NCBI RefSeq assembly: GCF_030462475.1
Contig: NZ_JASMRZ010000030.1
Location: forward strand, 23,765 to 61,592
From: Variovorax sp. CAN15
GTDB lineage: Bacteria; Pseudomonadota; Gammaproteobacteria; Burkholderiales; Burkholderiaceae_C
Direction: 5' to 3'
Length of the DNA stretch: 37,828 bases
The position numbers and the translations under genes are program-made. The notes beneath the pieces are model-generated. The model was not told the DNA's origin. It saw only the letters and a program-made list of their open reading frames with translations, and made no database searches. Shown here piece after piece: positions 32,179 to 37,828 of this stretch (within the stretch, counting starts at the first letter, position 1; each line of letters begins with the position of its first letter).

Positions 32179-33377
32179 AAACAATGAAGCGTTCCACTCT
32201 CGCCATCGCGCTGATCGCGCTGGCCGTCGTCATCGCGGCGATCTTCTTCATGAGGGGCGGCAAGCCGTCGGACAAGGCCGGCGAGCAGGTCGCGGCAACC
32301 AAGGGCAAGGACGGTGCCGCCGCGCCCCGGCCCGCGCTGACCGTCACCGTGGCCAAGCCAGAGCCCACCGAACTGATGCTCACGCTCGCGGCCAACGGCA
32401 ACGTGGCCGCCTGGCAGGAGGCGGTGATCGGCTCCGAGTCCAACGGCCTGAAGCTGGCCGAAGTGCGCGTGAACGTGGGCGACACGGTCAAGAAGGGCCA
32501 GGTGCTCGCGGTCTTCTCGCCCGAGACGGTGCAGGCCGACATCGCGCAGGCACGCGCCTCGCTGGCCGAGGCCCGCGCCACCGCGGCCGACGCCGCCGGC
32601 AACGCCGCGCGCGCACGCACGCTGCAGGCCACGGGCGCATTGAGCCAGCAGCAGATCAACCAGTACCAGACCACCGAGCAGACCGCCAAGGCGCGCGTGG
32701 AAGCGGCCGAGGCCGTGCTGGCCGCACAGCAGGTTCGCGGCCGCAACACGCAGGTGCTGGCGCCCGACGATGGCGTGATCTCGGCGCGCACCGCCACGGT
32801 GGGCAGCGTGGTCGCGGCGGGCACCGAGCTCTTCCGCCTGATCCGCCAGGGCCGGCTCGAATGGCGTGCAGAGGTGACCTCGGCCGAGCTCAGCCGCGTC
32901 TCGGTCGGCACCACCGCCTTCGTGGTCAGCGCCAGCGGCGCGCAGGTGCGCGGCAAGGTGCGCAGCATCGCTCCCACGGTCGACCCGCAGACGCGCGCGG
33001 CGCTGGTTTACGTCGACCTGCCCAACGTGCAGCAGAACACCGGCGTCAAGGCCGGCATGTTCGCCCGAGGCGATTTCGAACTGGGCCGCAGCACGGCGCC
33101 GACGGTGCCGCAGGCGGCGGTGGTGCCGCGCGACGGCTTCAACAACGTGTTCATCCTGAAGCCCGACAACAAGGTGTCGCAGATGAAGGTGCAGATCGGC
33201 CGGCGGCTGAACGACCGCATCGAGATCACCAGCGCGCTGCCCGATGGCGCCCAGGTGGTTGTGCAGGGCGCGGGCTTCCTCAATGACGGCGACCTGGTGC
33301 GCGTGGTGGATTCGCCCGCGGCCACGTCGGCGCCGCCGGCCCCCGCGGGCGCGGCCTCCGCCGCCGTTGCCAGGTAA
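32175..33377 (+). CDS. RND efflux periplasmic adaptor
   Basis: A 400-residue membrane-fusion protein. It has an N-terminal membrane anchor (STLAIALIALAVVIAAIFF) rather than a lipobox, then LTLAANGNVAAWQEAVIGSE and first lipoyl half VNVGDTVKKGQVLAVF. A helical hairpin (about 110-190) follows, then second lipoyl half VLAPDDGVISARTATVGSVV and a beta-barrel domain with VDPQTRAALVYVDLP. The C-terminus is Ala/Pro-rich. The start overlaps the outer-membrane factor stop (ATGA). The permease follows after 46 bases that contain a possible 11-codon mini-ORF. Confidence 0.94.
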   Translation: MKTMKRSTLAIALIALAVVIAAIFFMRGGKPSDKAGEQVAATKGKDGAAAPRPALTVTVAKPEPTELMLTLAANGNVAAWQEAVIGSESNGLKLAEVRVNVGDTVKKGQVLAVFSPETVQADIAQARASLAEARATAADAAGNAARARTLQATGALSQQQINQYQTTEQTAKARVEAAEAVLAAQQVRGRNTQVLAPDDGVISARTATVGSVVAAGTELFRLIRQGRLEWRAEVTSAELSRVSVGTTAFVVSASGAQVRGKVRSIAPTVDPQTRAALVYVDLPNVQQNTGVKAGMFARGDFELGRSTAPTVPQAAVVPRDGFNNVFILKPDNKVSQMKVQIGRRLNDRIEITSALPDGAQVVVQGAGFLNDGDLVRVVDSPAATSAPPAPAGAASAAVAR

Positions 33378-33391
33378 GGAAGAAAAAAGAA

Positions 33392-33427
33392 ATGAAAAGC
33401 CAGATGGCGCAAAGGACACGCCCATGA
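33392..33427 (+). CDS. Possible 11-codon leader peptide coupled to the RND permease
   Basis: ATG at 33392 opens MKSQMAQRTRP and its TGA (33425-33427) overlaps the permease ATG (33424-33426). It is preceded by GGAAGAAAAAAGAA, a purine-rich stretch that could bind the ribosome. Such an arrangement can couple translation across a gap. It may equally be chance, since the permease has its own AAAGGA upstream. Confidence 0.25.
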   Translation: MKSQMAQRTRP

Positions 33428-36400
33428 ACGTTTCCGCCTGGTCCATACGCAACCCGATTCCGGCTGTGATGCTGTTCGTACTGCTCACCTTCGGTGGGCT
33501 GCTGTCGTTCAACGCGATGAAGGTGCAGAACTTTCCGGACATCGACCTGCCGACCGTGACGGTCTCGGCCTCACTGCCCGGCGCCGCGCCTTCGCAGCTT
33601 GAGACCGACGTCGCGCGCAAGCTCGAGAACTCCATCGCCACGGTGCAGGGCCTGAAGCACATCACCACCAAGGTGCAGGACGGCGCCGCCACGCTGATCG
33701 TCGAGTTCCGCCTCGAGAAGCCGGTGCAGGAAGCCGTGGACGACGTGCGCTCCGCGGTGCAGCGCGTGCGCGCCGACCTGCCGGCGGACGTGCGCGACCC
33801 GGTCGTCACCAAGCTCGACTTCGCGGCGCAGCCGGTGCTGGCCTTCACCATCGCCTCCTCGGCCATGGACGCCGAGGCGCTGAGCTGGTTCGTCGACAAC
33901 GACGTCACCAAGAAGCTGCTCGCGCTGCCCGGCGTGGGCGCGGTGAACCGCGTGGGCGGCGTCACGCGCCAGGTGCACATCGACCTCGACCCGAGCAAGC
34001 TGCAGGCGCTGGGCGCCTCGGCGGCGGACATCTCGCGCCAGCTGCGCCAGGTGCAGACCGAGAGCGCGGGCGGCCGCTTCGACCTGGGCGGCAGCGAGCA
34101 GCCGGTGCGCACCATGGCCACGGTGAAGTCGGCCGACCAGCTCGCCGACATGCAGATCGCGCTGAGCGACGGCCGCCGCATCCGCCTGGACCAGGTGGCG
34201 CGCGTGAGCGACACCATCGCCGAGCCGCGCGCAGCTGCCCTGCTCAACGGCAAGCCGGTGGTCGGCTTCGAGGTGGCCCGCAGCCGCGGCGCCAGCGAAG
34301 TCGAGGTGGGCCACGCGGTGATGAAGGCGCTGGCCGACATGCGCGCCGCGCGCCCCGACATCGAGCTGACCGAAGCCTTCAACTTCGTCGACCCGGTGGA
34401 AGAGGAATACAACGGCTCGCTGCACCTGCTGTACGAGGGCGCCATCCTGGCGGTGGTGGTGGTGTGGCTGTTCCTGCGCGACTGGCGCGCCACCTTCGTC
34501 TCGGCCATCGCGCTGCCGATGTCGGTGATTCCGGCTTTCATCGGCATGCACCTTCTGGGCTTCTCGGTGAACGTGATCTCGCTGCTGGCGCTGTCGCTGG
34601 TGGTCGGCATATTGGTGGACGACGCCATCGTGGAGGTCGAGAACATCGTGCGCCACCTGCGCATGGGCAAGACGCCCTACCAGGCGGCCATGGAGGCGGC
34701 CGACGAGATCGGGCTGGCGGTGATCGCCACCACCTTCACGCTGATCGCGGTGTTCCTGCCCACGGCCTTCATGAGCGGCGTGGCCGGCAAGTTCTTCAAG
34801 CAGTTCGGCTGGACGGCATCGCTCGCGGTGTTCGCCTCGCTGGTGGTCGCGCGGGTGCTCACGCCGATGATGGCGGCCTACATGCTCAAGCCCGTGGTCG
34901 ATGCCGAGAAGGAACCGGGCTGGATGCGCTGGTACATGCGCGCCGTGACCTGGAGCACCCACAACCGCTTCAAGACGATGGTGCTGGCCACCCTCTTCTT
35001 CTTCGGCTCGCTGGCGATGATCCCGCTGCTCAAGACCGGCTTCATTCCGCCGGACGACAACTCGCAGACGCAGATCTACCTGTCGCTGCCGCCGGGCTCC
35101 ACGCTGGCGCAGACCACGGCCGCTGCTGAAGAAACGCGCAACCGCGTGATGAAGATCCAGCACGTGAAGAGCGTCTACACCACGGTGGCCGGCGGCAGCG
35201 CGGGCGGCGACCCGTTCGCGAACTTCGGCACGCCCGAGACGCGCAAGGCCACGCTCACCATCAAGCTCGACCCGCGCGGCGACCGGCCGCGCAAGCAGGT
35301 GATCGAGAACCAGATCCGCGCGGCGCTCGAAACCCTGCCCGGCGTGCGCAGCACGGTGGGCCTGGGCGGCTCGGGCGAGAAGTACATCCTGGCGCTGACC
35401 GGTGAAGACCCGGTGGCGCTGGCCAGCGCCGCCAGCGCGGTCGAGAAGGACCTGCGCACCATCCCGGGCCTGGGCAACATCACCTCCACCGCGAGCCTGA
35501 TCCGCCCCGAGATCGCCGTGCGCCCCGACTTCGCGCGCGCCGCCGACCTGGGCGTGACCAGCTCCGCCATCGCCGAGACGCTGCGCGTGGCCACGCTGGG
35601 CGACTACGACCAGTCGCTGGCCAAGCTCAACCTCGCGCAGCGGCAGGTGCCGATCGTGGTGAAGCTGGAAGACTCGGCGCGCACGGACATCGACCTGCTC
35701 GGGCGCCTGTCGGTGCCCGGCACGCGCGGGCCGGTCATGCTGAACCAGGTGGCCTCCCTGAGCATGGAAGGCGGCCCTGCCGTGATCGACCGCTACGACC
35801 GCTCGCGCAACGTGAACTTCGAGATCGAGCTGTCGGGCGTGGGCCTGGGCGACGCCAAGGCGGCGGTGACCAAGCTGCCGTCGATCCAGAAACTGCCGCC
35901 GGGCGTACGCATCGCCGAGGTGGGCGACGCCGAAGTCATGACCGAACTGTTCGCCAGCTTCGGCCTTGCCATGCTCACGGGCGTGCTGTGCATCTACATC
36001 GTGCTGGTGCTGCTGTTCAAGGACTTCCTGCACCCGGTGACGATCCTGTGCGCGCTGCCGCTCGCGCTGGGCGGCGCCTTCGTGGGCCTGCTGATCGGGC
36101 AGAAGGCGCTGTCGATGCCCTCGCTGATCGGTCTCATCATGCTGATGGGCATCGCCACGAAGAACTCGATCCTGCTGGTGGAGTACGCCATCGTGGCGCG
36201 CCGCGATCACGGCATGAGCCGCTGGGACGCCCTGCGTGACGCGTGCCACAAGCGCGCCCGCCCCATCATCATGACCACGCTGGCCATGGGCGCGGGCATG
36301 CTGCCCATCGCAGTCGGCTTCGGCGCGGCCGACTCCAGCTTCCGCTCGCCGATGGCGATGGCGGTGATCGGCGGCCTGATCACTTCCACCGTGCTGAGCC

Positions 36401-36540
36401 TGCTGGTGGTGCCGGCCGTCTTCACCTACGTGGACGACATCGAGCACTGGATCAGGCGCACGGTGCGCAGGCTGCGCGGGCAGCCTGCCGATCCGCACAT
36501 CGATGACGACCTGGTCGAAGAACATCGGCCTGCCGCCTGA
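33424..36540 (+). CDS. RND-family efflux permease
   Basis: A 1038-residue inner-membrane proton/drug antiporter of the AcrB/MdtB-like group. TM1 is PIPAVMLFVLLTFGGLLSF. The TM4 aspartate pair is in GILVDDAIVEVENI (D399, D400) and the TM10 lysine in IATKNSILLVEY (K913), so the proton relay is complete. Two periplasmic porter/docking loops and 12 membrane helices are evident. The C-terminus ends DPHIDDDLVEEHRPAA. It is the last gene of the TetR-outer membrane factor-adaptor-permease operon and converges on tctA with the hairpin repeat at 36557-36670 between them. Confidence 0.96.
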   Translation: MNVSAWSIRNPIPAVMLFVLLTFGGLLSFNAMKVQNFPDIDLPTVTVSASLPGAAPSQLETDVARKLENSIATVQGLKHITTKVQDGAATLIVEFRLEKPVQEAVDDVRSAVQRVRADLPADVRDPVVTKLDFAAQPVLAFTIASSAMDAEALSWFVDNDVTKKLLALPGVGAVNRVGGVTRQVHIDLDPSKLQALGASAADISRQLRQVQTESAGGRFDLGGSEQPVRTMATVKSADQLADMQIALSDGRRIRLDQVARVSDTIAEPRAAALLNGKPVVGFEVARSRGASEVEVGHAVMKALADMRAARPDIELTEAFNFVDPVEEEYNGSLHLLYEGAILAVVVVWLFLRDWRATFVSAIALPMSVIPAFIGMHLLGFSVNVISLLALSLVVGILVDDAIVEVENIVRHLRMGKTPYQAAMEAADEIGLAVIATTFTLIAVFLPTAFMSGVAGKFFKQFGWTASLAVFASLVVARVLTPMMAAYMLKPVVDAEKEPGWMRWYMRAVTWSTHNRFKTMVLATLFFFGSLAMIPLLKTGFIPPDDNSQTQIYLSLPPGSTLAQTTAAAEETRNRVMKIQHVKSVYTTVAGGSAGGDPFANFGTPETRKATLTIKLDPRGDRPRKQVIENQIRAALETLPGVRSTVGLGGSGEKYILALTGEDPVALASAASAVEKDLRTIPGLGNITSTASLIRPEIAVRPDFARAADLGVTSSAIAETLRVATLGDYDQSLAKLNLAQRQVPIVVKLEDSARTDIDLLGRLSVPGTRGPVMLNQVASLSMEGGPAVIDRYDRSRNVNFEIELSGVGLGDAKAAVTKLPSIQKLPPGVRIAEVGDAEVMTELFASFGLAMLTGVLCIYIVLVLLFKDFLHPVTILCALPLALGGAFVGLLIGQKALSMPSLIGLIMLMGIATKNSILLVEYAIVARRDHGMSRWDALRDACHKRARPIIMTTLAMGAGMLPIAVGFGAADSSFRSPMAMAVIGGLITSTVLSLLVVPAVFTYVDDIEHWIRRTVRRLRGQPADPHIDDDLVEEHRPAA

Positions 36541-36556
36541 CGGTCCTCTTTTCTTG

Positions 36557-36670
36557 CCCCCTCTTCCCTCGGGCAGGGGAGCCAGGGTGAGGGCTGCGGC
36601 GCTCGTCGGGGCGACCTGCTCTTGCGAAGGCCGTCGCCCTCGCCCCGACCCTCTCCCCACGGGGAGAGGG
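36557..36670. repeat. Paired palindromic repeat between convergent permease and tctA genes
   Basis: A degenerate second instance of the element at 21712-21828. The left unit (about 36557-36594) reads CCCCTCTTCCC...AGGGTGAGGGC. The right unit contains CCCTCGCCCCGACC followed by a perfect hairpin CCCTCTCCCC-AC-GGGGAGAGGG (36649-36670). It occupies most of the 141-base gap and could end transcription from both sides, although no T-runs follow. Confidence 0.75.
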
Positions 36671-36681
36671 AGCAGGCAGGC

Positions 36682-37828
36682 TCAGGCGTCCAGCTGCGCC
36701 AGTCTCGCCAGCTTTCGCTCGCTCATCCGCTTGGCCAGGCGCGGCAGGATCAGCACGGCCAACACGATGACGACCAGCGCGATGGACATCGGGCGCTGGA
36801 AGAATACCGCCGCGCTGCCCTCGCCGATCGACATGGCATTGCGCAGCTGCGCCTCGGCCAGCGGGCCGAGGATCATGCCGACGACCACCGGGGCGGTCGG
36901 AAAGTCGAAGCGGCGCATCACCACGCCCAGGATGCCGATGGCGTACAGCAGGAAAAGGTCGAACGCGCTCTGGCGCATGCCGTAGGCACCCACCGTCGCG
37001 AAGATCAGGATGCCGGCGTAGAGCTGGGGCTTCGGAATCTTCAGCAGCTTGACCCACAGGCCGACCATCGGCAGGTTCAGCACCAGCAGCATCACGTTGC
37101 CGATGTACAGCGACGCGATCAGCGCCCACACCAGCGCAGCCGAGGTGGTGAAGAGCTGCGGCCCAGGCTGAATGCCGTAGTTCTGGAACGCGCCCAGCAG
37201 GATGGCGGTTGTGTTCGAGGTCGGAATGCCCAGCGTGAGCAGCGGGATCAGCGCGGCCGTCACCGTGGCGTTGTTGGCGGCCTCGGGGCCGGCCACGCCT
37301 TCGATGGCGCCGCTGGTGCCGAACTCGGCCTTGGCTTCCGCGTCCTTGGCGAGCTTCTTCTCGGTGGCGTAGCTCAGGAAGGTCGGAATCTCCGTGCCGC
37401 CGGCCGGAATGCAGCCGAAGGGCGTGCCGATGGCGGTGCCGCGCAGCCAGGCGGGAATGGAGCGCTTCCAGTCGCGCCTGGTCATGTGCACGCGGCTGAG
37501 CTTGTTCTGGCCCTCGACCACGCGGCCTTCGTACAGCACGGCGTACAGCACCTCGGCCACGGCGAACAGGCCCACGGCCACCAGCACGATCTCGATGCCG
37601 TCGAGCAGTTCGGGGATGCCGCCGGTGTAGCGGCCCTGGCCCGAGATCTGGTCGAGGCCGATGCAGCCTGCCGCGAGGCCGACGAACAGCGCCGTCATGC
37701 CGCGCAGCGTGCTCTTGCCGAGCACCGCGCTCACGGTGGTGAAGGCCAGCAGCATCAGCATGAAGTATTCCGGCGGGCCGAGCTTGACCGCGAACTCGGC
37801 CACGAAAGGCGCGAACAGCGTGACGATG
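36682..37828 (-). CDS. tctA: Tripartite tricarboxylate transporter, large permease TctA (5' end outside window)
   Basis: The visible 382 codons are the C-terminal three-quarters of a ~500-residue TctA-family membrane protein. Hallmarks are [21 protein letters not shown], followed by [20 protein letters not shown] and [20 protein letters not shown], then [21 protein letters not shown]. The frame stays open through the right edge, where upstream codons read [13 protein letters not shown]. TctA works with small TctB and a periplasmic TctC/Bug binding protein in solute uptake; both would lie to the right. Substrate is probably a carboxylate, not determinable here. Confidence 0.93.
   Translation of the reverse strand, partial: IVTLFAPFVAEFAVKLGPPEYFMLMLLAFTTVSAVLGKSTLRGMTALFVGLAAGCIGLDQISGQGRYTGGIPELLDGIEIVLVAVGLFAVAEVLYAVLYEGRVVEGQNKLSRVHMTRRDWKRSIPAWLRGTAIGTPFGCIPAGGTEIPTFLSYATEKKLAKDAEAKAEFGTSGAIEGVAGPEAANNATVTAALIPLLTLGIPTSNTTAILLGAFQNYGIQPGPQLFTTSAALVWALIASLYIGNVMLLVLNLPMVGLWVKLLKIPKPQLYAGILIFATVGAYGMRQSAFDLFLLYAIGILGVVMRRFDFPTAPVVVGMILGPLAEAQLRNAMSIGEGSAAVFFQRPMSIALVVIVLAVLILPRLAKRMSERKLARLAQLDA

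Noticed and set aside
33571..36660. Long minus-strand open frame opposite the second RND permease
   Set aside because: Same artefact: low-complexity His/Arg/Val/Asp-rich translation with no recognisable domain.

Overview
This is a gene-dense, GC-rich (roughly two-thirds G+C by eye) chromosomal segment. Its gene content and repeats point to a betaproteobacterium of the Comamonadaceae, most likely Variovorax or a close relative: hpnCDE, several Liv and RND systems, a TctA-type transporter, trigger factor next to tRNA-Leu, and the short intergenic repeats common in that family. This placement is inferred; no database was consulted. Nearly all open frames are intact. I see no phage, insertion sequence, CRISPR array or rRNA.

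Layout. (1) 1-2600: 5' part of tig (minus), a plus-strand membrane/TPR-like protein, a terminator and tRNA-Leu(UAG) (minus). (2) 2699-7150: a two-gene RND efflux operon (adaptor and permease, minus). It has a clear sigma70-type promoter bracketed by palindromic operators but no adjacent regulator. (3) 7172-12493: the potassium transporter kup (minus), divergent from the squalene/hopanoid genes hpnC-hpnD-hpnE and a small conserved protein. (4) 12513-18564: an assortment of LysE/RhtB exporter, NIPSNAP protein, HAD phosphatase, ferrochelatase hemH translationally coupled to a methyltransferase and a secreted protein, a Tat-exported redoxin and a DUF1993 protein.

(5) 18631-29806 (all minus) is the most interesting part. 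A Liv-type ABC transporter (binding protein, two ATPases, two permeases) is interrupted by a secreted short-chain PHA depolymerase and followed by a cytoplasmic alpha/beta hydrolase. The binding-protein gene has a near-perfect sigma54 (-24/-12) promoter with an array of inverted and direct repeats about 100 bp upstream, where an enhancer-binding protein would bind. A PAS-AAA+-Fis sigma54 activator lies about 2 kb upstream on the same strand. I read this as a candidate regulated system for depolymerising extracellular polyhydroxyalkanoate, importing the released hydroxy-acids or oligomers and hydrolysing them in the cell. Three small genes (HNH nuclease, secreted protein, DUF4272) lie between activator and promoter.

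(6) 29942-36540: a complete tripartite RND efflux operon on the plus strand (CecR-like TetR regulator, NodT-type outer-membrane factor, adaptor, permease) with a palindromic operator just upstream. (7) 36682 to the right edge: the 3' part of a tctA-like tricarboxylate transporter permease (minus).

Repeats are a second theme. There are two copies of a ~90-bp element abutting stop codons of Liv genes, two copies of a paired-hairpin CCCTCTCCC/GGGAGAGGG element, and a small double palindrome lying in frame inside hpnC.
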